Source: UBA995 sp035477115
GTDB taxonomy: Bacteria > Bacillota > Sulfobacillia > UBA995
Length of the DNA: 57,976 nt
Reading direction: 5' to 3'
Assembly (NCBI GenBank): GCA_035477115.1
Contig: DATIKW010000043.1
Location: forward strand, 1 to 57,976
Shown one piece after another: positions 1-9,613 of this stretch. Position numbers and translations under genes: made by a program. Position 1 is the stretch's first letter. Each line of letters starts with the position of its first letter. A model generated the notes under the pieces. The model was given only the letters and a program-made list of their open reading frames with translations, searched no databases and was not told the origin of the DNA.

Positions 1-189
1 GATGGGCAATGGCGCCGCCCCCGGGGCCGCCGGCAGCGGCTGGGGCAGGTAGGGCCCAATACGTGCGGCTAGAAGTCCCGGGAATACGTACATGGCCAGC
101 AGCAATCCCACCAGCCCCCCGGCGACCCCGCACGCCAGGTAACCCCATAGACCTCGGCGAGGTCTGGACGAATAAGCGAAGTAGTCCAT
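1..189 (-). CDS. N-terminus of a membrane-anchored HtrA-like serine protease (partial)
   Basis: The reading frame is open from an ATG at 189 to the window edge, giving 63 residues. It shows a short arginine-containing cytoplasmic head, one hydrophobic segment (about residues 15-40) and then a proline/alanine-rich linker. This architecture (short head, signal anchor, linker) is typical of trypsin-like S1C (HtrA/DegP) proteases, which often lie near murA in Firmicutes; the catalytic domain would lie outside the window. The family call is an inference from the N-terminus and neighbourhood; any single-pass extracellular protein would look similar. It starts 36 bp after the murA stop on the same strand. 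Confidence 0.45.
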   Translation of the reverse strand, partial: MDYFAYSSRPRRGLWGYLACGVAGGLVGLLLAMYVFPGLLAARIGPYLPQPLPAAPGAAPLPI

Positions 190-225
190 TGCCGTCCTCA
201 CCGTCCCTCTCGTGAGATACCGCGG

Positions 226-1491
226 CTACTTCTCCCGGCTAACCTCGGCCCCCATGCCCCTCAGTTTCTCGGACACATTCTCGTAGCCGCGATCGACTAA
301 CTCAATGCCGGAAATCGCCGTTTCACCCTGCGCAGCCAGGGCAGCTACCACCAGAGCCGCGCCAGCCCGAAGATCGGACGCGGTGACCGGAGCGCCGGTC
401 AACTGGGCCACGCCTTCGATGATGGCGGTGCGGCCCTCGACTCGGATATTGGTGCCCATGCGCTTGAGTTCGTCCACATGTTTGAAACGGCTCTCCCAGA
501 TGCTCTCGGTCACGATGCTCGTGCCTTCGGCCACGCTGAGGAGCACCGTCATGGGTTGCTGCGCATCAGTTGGGAATCCCGGATAGGGTAGCGTCTTCAC
601 GTTGACCGCCCGGGGACGGCGGCTCATGCGCACGCGCAAGCTGTCGCCCTCCTCCGTGACTTCGGCTCCCACCTCTTGGAGTTTGGCGATCACCGGGTCA
701 AGGTGTTTGGGGATGACGTTGTCCACCTGCACATCGCCTCCGGTGCTCGCCGCGGCAATCATGTAGGTGGCGGCCTCTATTTCGTCGGGGATGATCGCAT
801 GGGCGCACCCGTTCAAACGGTTGACGCCGCGGACCCGAATCACGTCCGTCCCCGCGCCCTGCACCCGGGCCCCTGCGGCGTTCAGGTAATTCGCCAGGTC
901 TACTACGTGGGGTTCCCGGGCTGCGTTCTCGATCACCGTTGTGCCTTGGGCCAACGTCGCGGCGAGCATGATGTTGATTGTGGCGCCTACGCTCACGACG
1001 TCCAGGTAGATGCTGGTACCGGTAAGGCATCTCGCCTTGGCGGTGACCACGCCGTGCTCTATGCTGACATCCGCACCCAGCGCCCGCAATCCTTTCAGGT
1101 GCTGGTCGATGGGGCGCAGTCCAATGTCGCATCCGCCGGGCAGTGGTACTTGCGCCGCACCATGTCGAGCCAACATGACTCCCAACAGGTAATAGGAAGC
1201 TCGAAGTCGCTTGGTCAGCTCGTATGGTATTTCGCCTGGCTGCAACCCACCCGGGTCGACCATAATCGCCCCATTGCCGGTGCAAGAGGGATGGGCCGAC
1301 ACTTTGCAGCCCAGATGCTGCAGGATGTCGCCATACACGGTCACGTCGTCAATGGCCGGAAGGTTCTCCAGCCTGCTCGGGGAATCGCATAATAGCGCGG
1401 CAGGCAGGACTGCCACAGCGGAGTTCTTGCGGCCGCCCGCCCGCACTCGTCCCCGCAAGGGCTTCCCGCCCTCTATGATCAACTTGGCCAC
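226..1491 (-). CDS. murA: UDP-N-acetylglucosamine 1-carboxyvinyltransferase (MurA)
   Basis: This enzyme transfers enolpyruvate from PEP to UDP-GlcNAc, the first committed cytoplasmic step of peptidoglycan synthesis. The 421-residue length matches the family. Lys22-Asn23 of the N-terminal substrate site and the PEP-binding Cys121 in the loop LPGGCDIGLRPID are present, so the fosfomycin-target cysteine is retained. The start is a GTG at 1491, giving a protein that begins (M)AKLIIEGGKPL as usual for MurA, with an AGGTGG ribosome-binding site 7 nt upstream. The frame is open much further upstream (to about 1812), but that extension overlaps the neighbouring peptidase gene and has no family similarity. 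The CD dipeptide at the active-site loop is seen in many second-type MurA (MurZ) proteins. Confidence 0.95.
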   Translation of the reverse strand: MAKLIIEGGKPLRGRVRAGGRKNSAVAVLPAALLCDSPSRLENLPAIDDVTVYGDILQHLGCKVSAHPSCTGNGAIMVDPGGLQPGEIPYELTKRLRASYYLLGVMLARHGAAQVPLPGGCDIGLRPIDQHLKGLRALGADVSIEHGVVTAKARCLTGTSIYLDVVSVGATINIMLAATLAQGTTVIENAAREPHVVDLANYLNAAGARVQGAGTDVIRVRGVNRLNGCAHAIIPDEIEAATYMIAAASTGGDVQVDNVIPKHLDPVIAKLQEVGAEVTEEGDSLRVRMSRRPRAVNVKTLPYPGFPTDAQQPMTVLLSVAEGTSIVTESIWESRFKHVDELKRMGTNIRVEGRTAIIEGVAQLTGAPVTASDLRAGAALVVAALAAQGETAISGIELVDRGYENVSEKLRGMGAEVSREK

Positions 1492-1592
1492 CAGCACTCC
1501 ACCTCGTGCGCCGATCAACAGTGGGAAGACTTCGTACGAGGCAAGGGCTTTTCCTGCTGAGGCGGTTCGCTTACGTAATCTACCTGCCGTTG

Positions 1593-2999
1593 TTAGCGGA
1601 CAGGGGGGTAGTAGGCTATGGGGTCGACCGGCCGGCCGTCGATTCGCACCTCGAAGTGGAGATGAGGTCCGGTGGTCCGCCCGCTCAGCCCCACATAACC
1701 AACGATCTGCCCTTTCTCGACCACTTGGCCGATGCGGACGGGGATCGGACTGGTCAGGTGAGCATAAAGGGTTACGACCGTGCCGCCACCATGGTCGATC
1801 ATCACCGCCCACCCGTATCCCCGGCGGCCGCGGAAGGAAGCATCGATCACGGTCCCGCTGTCGGCGGCCAGGACGGGCGTGCCGTACGGGGCGGCAATGT
1901 CCATCCCCAGGTGGAATCCTCCCCAGCGCCGGCCGAACGGAGAGGTCAGCCGGCCGCCGTCGCCTCCTACCGGCCAGACGAAGTTGCCCGTGCCGAGTTG
2001 GGGATAGCGACGGCTCCCCCTCAGGGTTATCTGGGTCACCGGCGCGGAAATCGGCTCCACTTCGAGGCTCTTTCGCGATTGCTCTTCGTCATTCAAGCGC
2101 ACGATGGCCACCGTCACCTGCTCGCGGCCGGGCACCCCGCGTTCGCGTACGTGCGTCTCATGCGGCCAGCGCTCCGGATCCAGAATCACCTCGCGGTCGA
2201 AGGGGATCTGCCGGACGAAAGTGTGAACCTCCTCGGTCTCCACGTTCAGGTACGGGTGGGGGACGACCAGATTGAGCTGGTCACCTGGTCGAATCAGGGT
2301 GGGGTCCTTGATCTGGGGATTCGCGCGCCGCAAGTCAGCCACCGACATGCGGTGCTTCGTGGCTATGCTCCATAGCGAGTCATCACGCCGAATAGTATAG
2401 GTCTCCACCCGGTCGCTGCCTCGCAGCAGGATACGGGTTGCCTCCTCCACTCCATAGAAACCTTCCAGGGTCGTCGTTGTCTCCAGGATGCCAACCTGCT
2501 CCCGGAATCGCACCGCGGTGACTCGGGTCCCCTGCCGCGCCTCTGATCGCTCGCGTGCCGCGTCGAGGATGCCCGAGATAACCTGCTCAGCAGCCTCTCG
2601 GCTCGGCATGAATACGGCCGGAGAACCGTCTACTGTCACCGCCCACGCCGTAGTCAGGAAGTCGACGCGGTCACGCAAGGCGGCCATGATCGCCGCCGGA
2701 TCGCCCGGCTCGGATGCGATGCGCCGGAGAACTCTCGCCACCGCGAGAGTTGCGGCGGGCGTCACGGGACGACCGTGTTCGGCGGTCACTTCGGCGAGGA
2801 AGGCAGCCAGCAGGGCGGTGGCTGCGCCCCTGTCGGCGATGACGCCCAGCGTCTCGTCATGGTATACGATTGCATAGACCGAAGCCAAGGCCCGATAGTA
2901 CTGGATGCCGGCAACCGGCAACAGACAGACGGCGACTGCGAGCAACCCGAGAAGCCACCGGCGCCGAGGGGGGGTCAGCGAGGAGCGACTTGGCAACAT
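1593..2999 (-). CDS. LysM-G5-M23 metallopeptidase, secreted or membrane-anchored
   Basis: This is a predicted cell-wall hydrolase of about 468 residues. An N-terminal arginine patch and one hydrophobic segment (about residues 14-35) act as signal or anchor. A helical middle region is followed by a LysM module (YTIRRDDSLWSIATKH...IRPGDQLNLVVP), a G5-like stretch (VHTFVRQIPFDREVILD) and a C-terminal peptidase M23 domain. The M23 zinc and catalytic residues are visible: HLGMD, LYAHL and GPHLHFEV. The family cleaves glycyl or peptide cross-bridges of peptidoglycan; LysM and G5 bind N-acetylglucosamine polymers. The ATG at 2999 is chosen because the earlier start at 3086 would run toward the tRNA gene and add a non-conserved head; an AGGAGGGAG lies 10-13 nt upstream. 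Confidence 0.85.
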   Translation of the reverse strand: MLPSRSSLTPPRRRWLLGLLAVAVCLLPVAGIQYYRALASVYAIVYHDETLGVIADRGAATALLAAFLAEVTAEHGRPVTPAATLAVARVLRRIASEPGDPAAIMAALRDRVDFLTTAWAVTVDGSPAVFMPSREAAEQVISGILDAARERSEARQGTRVTAVRFREQVGILETTTTLEGFYGVEEATRILLRGSDRVETYTIRRDDSLWSIATKHRMSVADLRRANPQIKDPTLIRPGDQLNLVVPHPYLNVETEEVHTFVRQIPFDREVILDPERWPHETHVRERGVPGREQVTVAIVRLNDEEQSRKSLEVEPISAPVTQITLRGSRRYPQLGTGNFVWPVGGDGGRLTSPFGRRWGGFHLGMDIAAPYGTPVLAADSGTVIDASFRGRRGYGWAVMIDHGGGTVVTLYAHLTSPIPVRIGQVVEKGQIVGYVGLSGRTTGPHLHFEVRIDGRPVDPIAYYPPVR

Positions 3000-3114
3000 C
3001 TGGGCCGCACTCCCTCCTCTGGCTGCGTCGGATAAGACGAGGAGATTGGTTCCTCGTCGCACTGACATTATCCTGCTTAAAGACACGAACCGGCCGTGCC
3101 CGGCCGGGGTAATG

Positions 3115-3189
3115 TGGAGCTGGCGGCGGGAATTGAACCCGCGGCCTGAGTCTTACGAGGACCCTGCTCTACCTCTGAGCTACGCCAGC
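3115..3189 (-). tRNA. tRNA-Thr (anticodon CGT)
   Basis: A cloverleaf reads from 3189 down to 3115. The 7-bp acceptor is GCTGGCG/CGCCAGC, the anticodon loop is CTCGTAA giving CGT (reads ACG), the T-arm contains GGTTCAATTCC, and the 3' CCA is encoded. It lies 25 bp upstream of the next tRNA, probably in one transcript. Confidence 0.93.
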
Positions 3190-3212
3190 CCGAGCCACTG
3201 CTAGAGCGAACT

Positions 3213-3287
3213 TGGAGCGGGAGACGGGATTCGAACCCGCGGCCTTCGGCTTGGGAAGCCAACGTTCTACCACTAAACTACTCCCGC
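3213..3287 (-). tRNA. tRNA-Gly (anticodon CCC)
   Basis: A cloverleaf reads from 3287 down to 3213. The acceptor is GCGGGAG/CTCCCGC, the anticodon loop is TTCCCAA giving CCC (reads GGG), the T-arm has GGTTCGAATCC, and CCA is encoded. It precedes tRNA-Thr in the direction of transcription. Confidence 0.94.
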
Positions 3288-3315
3288 CATCAGCGATCTC
3301 GGTCATCCTGGGAGC

Positions 3316-3344
3316 ATTATACCCGGCCGGTCCGATTCCCGCAA
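3316..3344 (-). promoter_or_regulatory. Putative promoter of the tRNA-Gly/tRNA-Thr unit
   Basis: On the minus strand a perfect TATAAT (3316-3321) is preceded at 17 bp by TTGCGG (3339-3344). The -10 is 28 bp upstream of the mature tRNA-Gly 5' end. The -35 lies inside the 3' end of purA, so transcription from purA may also read into the tRNAs. Confidence 0.55.
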
Positions 3345-4633
3345 GCCGGTGAAGCGGGAAAGACATCGGTGATTGCCAGCGTCTGGCCGCGCTCGCGACC
3401 GAGGGAGATGATGGCTATGGGCAACCGGCAGCGTTCGGCGATTTCATCCAGGTAAACGCGAGCCTCCCGGGGCAGATCGGCCAGGCTGTCGGGCTCGCCG
3501 AAAGAGGGCCATCCGGGAAGATCGACGTAGACGGGTTCGCATGCGTCAAGGCTTGTCAGTTCCTGCGGGAAATCGGTGACGTATTCGCCGCCATGCCGGT
3601 AGGCCACGCAAATTCGAACTCGGTCGAGACCGGCCAACGTGTCCAGCCGGGTCAGCGCCAGGTGAGTCATACCGCTTACCCGGGCGGCATAGCGGATGAT
3701 CACTGTGTCCAGCCAGCCGCACCGGCGGGGGCGGCCCGTAACTGTGCCGTACTCCCGCCCGCGCTCCCGAATCCATTCGCCCTCCTGCCCGACGAGTTCG
3801 CTGGGGAAAGGTCCATCGCCCACTCGTGTGGTGTAGGCCTTGACCGTACCCAGGACCCGGTCGATCCGCGTGGGACCAACTCCCGCACCTATGCAGGCTC
3901 CTCCGGCCACCGGATGAGAGGAGGTCACATAGGGGTACGTGCCGTGATCCAGATCCAGGAGAGTCCCCTGAGCGCCCTCGAACAGCACGTTTTCGCCGCG
4001 GTCGATGGCCTGGTTGATGAGTAAGGATGTGTCCGCCACCAGGGGGCGGATTCGTTCGGCATAGCCCTGATACTCGTCGAACACGGCGTCAAAATCGAAG
4101 CCGGGTGCGCCATACAGGACTGTGAGGGCGCGGTTCTTCTCCTCGAGGTTGCGGCGCAACTTCTCGGCAAAGACGCCGGCGTCGAGGTACTCGCTCACCC
4201 GGATCCCGATCCGGGCTGACTTGTCGGCGTAAGCGGGACCGATACCGCGGCGGGTTGTCCCCAGCCGAAGGGCTCCCCGGCGGTCCTCATCGAGTTCGTC
4301 AAGACGAATGTGGTAGGGCAAGATGAGGTGGGCGGCACCGCTCACTCGCAGGTGCTCCGTCGCAACACCCCGCTCCGTCAGGTAGTCGAGTTCCTGAATC
4401 AGCACCGCTGGATCGAGCACGACGCCGTTGCCTATGACACACGCCTTGCGATGGAATATGCCGGACGGGATCAACCGCATGCGGTATTCCCGATCGCCGA
4501 CCACCACCGTGTGTCCCGCGTTGTTGCCCCCTTGATAGCGAACGACCATATCGGCGCGGGCCGACAGGTAGTCGGTGACCTTACCCTTGCCCTCATCACC
4601 CCACTGAGCGCCGACCACCACGAGGGTGCTCAA
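3317..4633 (-). CDS. purA: Adenylosuccinate synthetase
   Basis: PurA joins IMP and aspartate using GTP, the first step from IMP to AMP. The family signatures are present: GAQWGDEGKGKVTDYL at the N-terminus (catalytic Asp and P-loop-like segment), QGGNNAGHTV (catalytic His), TTRRGIGPAYADK and a C-terminal arginine/base-binding region. The product has 438 residues, near the usual 425-430. Two TTG codons are possible starts. The second, at 4633, is preferred because AGGAGG stands 8 nt before it, whereas it stands only 2 nt before the TTG at 4639. No ATG or GTG is nearby. It follows the FAD oxidoreductase gene by 14 bp, so the two are probably cotranscribed. Confidence 0.96.
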   Translation of the reverse strand: MSTLVVVGAQWGDEGKGKVTDYLSARADMVVRYQGGNNAGHTVVVGDREYRMRLIPSGIFHRKACVIGNGVVLDPAVLIQELDYLTERGVATEHLRVSGAAHLILPYHIRLDELDEDRRGALRLGTTRRGIGPAYADKSARIGIRVSEYLDAGVFAEKLRRNLEEKNRALTVLYGAPGFDFDAVFDEYQGYAERIRPLVADTSLLINQAIDRGENVLFEGAQGTLLDLDHGTYPYVTSSHPVAGGACIGAGVGPTRIDRVLGTVKAYTTRVGDGPFPSELVGQEGEWIRERGREYGTVTGRPRRCGWLDTVIIRYAARVSGMTHLALTRLDTLAGLDRVRICVAYRHGGEYVTDFPQELTSLDACEPVYVDLPGWPSFGEPDSLADLPREARVYLDEIAERCRLPIAIISLGRERGQTLAITDVFPASPACGNRTGRV

Positions 4634-4647
4634 CGGCAACGCCTCCT

Positions 4648-6039
4648 CTACTCGCCTCCGCCCTCACGGCTGAGGATCTGTCGGGCAACATGTAGGCCTG
4701 AGGCCGATGCCTGAACCAGGCCTCGGGTGACCCCGGCACCATCGCCGGCCGCAAATAAACCTCTGACCCTGGTCTCGAGCGCGACAGACAAGTCCACCCG
4801 CGACGAGTAGAACTTGACCTCAACCCCATACAGCAGCGTGTGACGCGAGTTGACGCCGGGTGCCAAACGGTCCAGAGCCTGCAGCATCTCCAGGATGTTC
4901 GTCAGATGGCGGTAAGGCAGGACCAGAGACAGGTCGCCGGCTGCCACCTCGGACAGCGTGGGCCGCACGGTGCCGCGCGCCATCCTCTTCTCGGTAGACC
5001 GGCGTCCCGCCCGCAGATCGCCCAGCCGCTGCACGAGCACCCCGCCACTCAGCATGTTGGCCAGGGTCGCGATATACCTGCCGTAGTCGATGGGCCGGTC
5101 AAACGGTCGGGTGAAGGTCTTGGAGACCAGCAAGGCAAAGTTGGTCAAGTCCGTCTTGCGGCTCGCCCAACTGTGGCCGTTCACCGTGAGAAGACCGCCG
5201 GTGTTCTCGAGGACAACCTCGCCGTGTGGGCACAGGCAAAACACCCGGACCTGGTCGTCGAAGGATCGTGAGTAGTAGACGAGTTTAGTCTCGTAGAACT
5301 GATCGGTCAGGTGCTGCAGCACTATGGCCGGCAATTCCACGCGTACGCCGATGTCCACGGGGTTGTTCGCGAGGCCGATGCCGAGCCGCACAGCCTCACC
5401 CCGGAACCAGGAGGCCCCTTCCCGCCCGGGAACCGCTATCACGTACCGCGCCCGGTGAACCTGGCCATCCGCCGTCCGTACGCCCTGGATTGCCCCATCC
5501 GCCACCAAGATCGTCTCCGCCAGGGTCCCCGTCTGGATGGCTGCCCGCCGCTCAAGGTGCTGGTGCAGCCCTCGCAGGACCTCGACGCATACCTCGGTCC
5601 CCATGTGGCGGACGGGAGTGGGGATCAAAATGAGGTCGGCGGCCACCGCCTGCCGCTGGAGGTCCCGTTGCGCTCCCGGCGCAGCGCCGTATAGCTGGTC
5701 AGGAGCGCCGAATTCCCGGTAGATCTGGTCAACCTGACGAATGAGTTCCTGCAGGGTCGGCCGGTCGACGAATTCCCCTAGACTGCCACCCACTTCCGGG
5801 GCAAGGGTCAGCTTACCGTCGCTGAAAGCGCCGGCCCCGCCCCAGCCGGAGACCAGACGGCAGGGATCGCAGCGAGCGCACCCGGCGGAACCCGACGCAC
5901 GGCAGCACTCCCGAAGTTCCAGAGCGGGACCTTTTTCCAGCAGGAGCACGCGAAGCGAGGAAGTGCGGGTCAACTCCCACGCGGCAAAGATGCCTGCGGG
6001 CCCCGCTCCGATGATGATGACGTCAAACGGCGTTCTCAA
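4648..6039 (-). CDS. FAD-dependent oxidoreductase with N-terminal cysteine cluster (COG2509-like)
   Basis: The 463-residue protein begins with a Rossmann dinucleotide-binding motif (IIIGAGPAGIFAAWEL). A cysteine-rich segment follows, with Cys45, 46, 54, 57 and 60, then GWGGAGAFSDGKL and, near the C-terminus, a second flavin-contact motif (LFAAGDGAGVTRGLVQA). This matches uncharacterised FAD-dependent dehydrogenases that often adjoin purA in Firmicutes. The substrate is unknown; the cysteines could bind a metal or an Fe-S cluster, which is an inference. The start is a TTG at 6039 placed just before the Rossmann strand; its ribosome-binding site is weak. Confidence 0.8.
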   Translation of the reverse strand: MRTPFDVIIIGAGPAGIFAAWELTRTSSLRVLLLEKGPALELRECCRASGSAGCARCDPCRLVSGWGGAGAFSDGKLTLAPEVGGSLGEFVDRPTLQELIRQVDQIYREFGAPDQLYGAAPGAQRDLQRQAVAADLILIPTPVRHMGTEVCVEVLRGLHQHLERRAAIQTGTLAETILVADGAIQGVRTADGQVHRARYVIAVPGREGASWFRGEAVRLGIGLANNPVDIGVRVELPAIVLQHLTDQFYETKLVYYSRSFDDQVRVFCLCPHGEVVLENTGGLLTVNGHSWASRKTDLTNFALLVSKTFTRPFDRPIDYGRYIATLANMLSGGVLVQRLGDLRAGRRSTEKRMARGTVRPTLSEVAAGDLSLVLPYRHLTNILEMLQALDRLAPGVNSRHTLLYGVEVKFYSSRVDLSVALETRVRGLFAAGDGAGVTRGLVQASASGLHVARQILSREGGGE

Positions 6040-6171
6040 GGTCGACGCCGCGCGCCGTATGACGTTATCGGTCCCAGTCGTTGGGTGGATACGGCCGTCC
6101 CCTCCTCGGGTTCCAGTATAGCCTGACGCCCCCCCGCCTTCAAGCGGCAGCCGGCGAACGCCGAGAGGACG

Positions 6172-6201
6172 TTGACAAGCCGGAAAGTCTATTGGTAGTA
6201 T
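6172..6201 (+). promoter_or_regulatory. groESL promoter
   Basis: A consensus TTGACA (6172-6177) is followed after 18 bp by TAGTAT (6196-6201), immediately upstream of the CIRCE operator. This is the normal arrangement for a SigA-type, HrcA-repressed groESL promoter. Confidence 0.75.
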
Positions 6202-6205
6202 AGTG

Positions 6206-6232
6206 TTAGCACTCTGCCCTGGCGAGTGCTAA
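6206..6232. promoter_or_regulatory. CIRCE operator (HrcA binding site)
   Basis: A perfect 9-bp inverted repeat, TTAGCACTC (6206-6214) and GAGTGCTAA (6224-6232), is separated by 9 bp. It equals the CIRCE consensus bound by the heat-shock repressor HrcA. It overlaps the expected transcription start and precedes groES, so the operon should be induced by heat or protein misfolding. hrcA itself is not in the window. Confidence 0.97.
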
Positions 6233-6265
6233 ACGGTTGCTGAGAGGAAAGGAGGAGTGGAAGGA

Positions 6266-6550
6266 GTGCTCAAGCCGCTGGCTGACCGGGTGGTGGTTCG
6301 CGCCATCACCGCCGAGGAGCGAACCCGCGGAGGCATCGTCCTCCCCGACACGGCCAAAGAGAAACCGCAGGAGGGTGAAGTTGTGGCGGTGGGCCAAGGA
6401 CGCCTGCTCGATAATGGCAAGCGGGTGGCCCCGGAGGTAAAGGTGGGCGACCGGGTGATCTATGCCAAGTATGGAGGCAGCGAGGTCAAGCTGGAGGACC
6501 AGGAATACCTGGTCTTGCGGGAGTCGGACATCCTCGCTATCAAGGAGTAG
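6266..6550 (+). CDS. groES: Co-chaperonin GroES
   Basis: This is the 10-kDa lid of the GroEL chamber. The product begins (M)LKPLADRVVVR and contains the mobile-loop region (TRGGIVLPDTAKEKPQEGEVVAVG) and the VGDRVIYAKYGG and EYLVLRESDILA strands. It has 94 residues. The GTG at 6266 is chosen because AGGAGG lies 10 nt upstream and the protein then starts as typical GroES does. The GTG at 6257 would leave a 1-nt spacing. It is the first gene of the CIRCE-controlled operon, 30 bp before groEL. Confidence 0.96.
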   Translation: MLKPLADRVVVRAITAEERTRGGIVLPDTAKEKPQEGEVVAVGQGRLLDNGKRVAPEVKVGDRVIYAKYGGSEVKLEDQEYLVLRESDILAIKE

Positions 6551-6580
6551 ACTGGACGGAAGGGAGGTCTCGGGGAAGAT

Positions 6581-8200
<1,620 letters not shown>

Positions 8201-8215
8201 TAACGTGGCCCAGGC

Positions 8216-8240
8216 AGGGGCGGGTTCCGAACCCGCCCCT
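8216..8240. repeat. Palindromic repeat, copy 1
   Basis: The arms AGGGGCGGGTT (8216-8226) and AACCCGCCCCT (8230-8240) flank a 3-nt CCG loop. It lies between groEL and the MFS gene. It could fold into an 11-bp hairpin but has no T-tract on either side, so a simple rho-independent terminator is unlikely. It is one of five copies in the window. Confidence 0.85.
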
Positions 8241-8269
8241 AAGCACGAGGTCTGGGGGAACTCTCGAGC

Positions 8270-9514
8270 GTGAATCATCGCTACCGTCTTTTCATTGCCC
8301 TGGCCGGCTTCCTGATCACCCTCACTCAGGGTGGCTTTTATGCCTGGGGAGTGTTCGTCCCGGCGTTACAGGCTGACTTCGGCTGGACGCGAGTTCAAGC
8401 CGTCTTGCCCTTTTCCGTGGCTTCCATGGTATTCGCGGTCATGATGTTCCCGGCGGGCAGGTTGCAGGATCGTCGGGGGCCGCGGCTGGTGGTCATGGTC
8501 GGAGCGTTGCTTGGCGGCATCGGTTACGTCCTCAGCGCGCACGCCCGTACCCTCTGGGAACTGACGGGAGCCTTCGGGCTGCTCTCCGGCACGGGGATCG
8601 CCCTCGGGTACGCTGGGGTAGTCGCCGGGGGAATCCGTTGGTTCCCCGATCGCCGGGGTACGGCTACGGGTATCATGGTGGGTGGCTTTGGGTTAGGCGC
8701 GCTGGCGTTTGCGGGCCCCATTCACTATCTCCTGGCGGTTCACGGCTGGCGGCCGACTTTCCTGATGATCGGGGTGTTCTTTTCCTGCGCGATCGGGCTG
8801 TTGTCGCTCGTGCTGCGCTTGCCTCCGCCGGGCTGGCAGCCTCGAGGCTGGGATCCCGCGAAAGCCCGGCGTACCAGGACCGCCGAGTACACGGGACAGG
8901 AGGCTACCGTCCGAACTGCCCTCGGTACCCCGGAGTTTGCCGGCCTGTGGGTGAACTACTTGTTGATCACTTCCGCGGGATTCGCCATCATCGCCCATAT
9001 CAAGCCGTTCGCCACCGACTTCGCAGGCCTGGCGCCGGCAAGTGCGGTCGCCCTGATCTCGCTGTTCTCCCTGTTCAACTTCGGCGGCCGCCTGATACTG
9101 AGCCCTCTGTCTGACCGACTGGGGCGGTTGCCTACCTTCGTCTTGATCGGGCTCTTCATGATGGCGGCCGTCGCCTCGCTGCCGCTGAGCTTGTCGCTTG
9201 GTGCTCCATGGCTGCTCCGCTTCTCCGCCATAAGCGGCGGGCTGGCTTTCGGTGGGTATCTCGCCCTCTCTCCCGCCCTGACCGCCGACCTCTGGGGCAT
9301 CAGCAATTTCGGTGCGGTCTACGGAGCGATGTTCACGGCATGGGGCGTGGCTGGGCTCTTGGGTCCCTTCTTGGCCGGCCGCGTCTATGACCTGCTGGGG
9401 TCCTACGTGCCGTCCTTCTGGTTGCTGGCCCTGCTATGCCTCTTTGCCAACGGCGTCATCCTGCTCTGGGTCAGACCGGTCGTGCGACGGCGGGTCGCTG
9501 CCTGCCGCCGCTAG
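8270..9514 (+). CDS. MFS transporter (oxalate/formate antiporter-like family)
   Basis: The 414-residue protein consists almost wholly of hydrophobic helices, about twelve, with the major-facilitator loop motif between helices 2 and 3 (GRLQDRRGPR) and its equivalent in the second half (GGRLILSPLSDRLGR). The opening segment FLITLTQGGFYAWGVFVPALQADFGW resembles the OFA (oxalate:formate antiporter) branch, whose members move small monocarboxylates. The substrate cannot be assigned. Translation starts at GTG 8270 after a weak GGGGGA site. It is on the same strand as groESL, 69 bp downstream and separated by a palindromic repeat. Confidence 0.85.
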   Translation: MNHRYRLFIALAGFLITLTQGGFYAWGVFVPALQADFGWTRVQAVLPFSVASMVFAVMMFPAGRLQDRRGPRLVVMVGALLGGIGYVLSAHARTLWELTGAFGLLSGTGIALGYAGVVAGGIRWFPDRRGTATGIMVGGFGLGALAFAGPIHYLLAVHGWRPTFLMIGVFFSCAIGLLSLVLRLPPPGWQPRGWDPAKARRTRTAEYTGQEATVRTALGTPEFAGLWVNYLLITSAGFAIIAHIKPFATDFAGLAPASAVALISLFSLFNFGGRLILSPLSDRLGRLPTFVLIGLFMMAAVASLPLSLSLGAPWLLRFSAISGGLAFGGYLALSPALTADLWGISNFGAVYGAMFTAWGVAGLLGPFLAGRVYDLLGSYVPSFWLLALLCLFANGVILLWVRPVVRRRVAACRR

Positions 9515-9613
9515 ATACGTCCCGGCACGCGATCGGCCGTTCGGCAGGAAAACCGCCTCCTGCGTCGCATGATCTTCCCCGGTCGCAATTGCCCGAGTGA
9601 GGGATGATAATTG

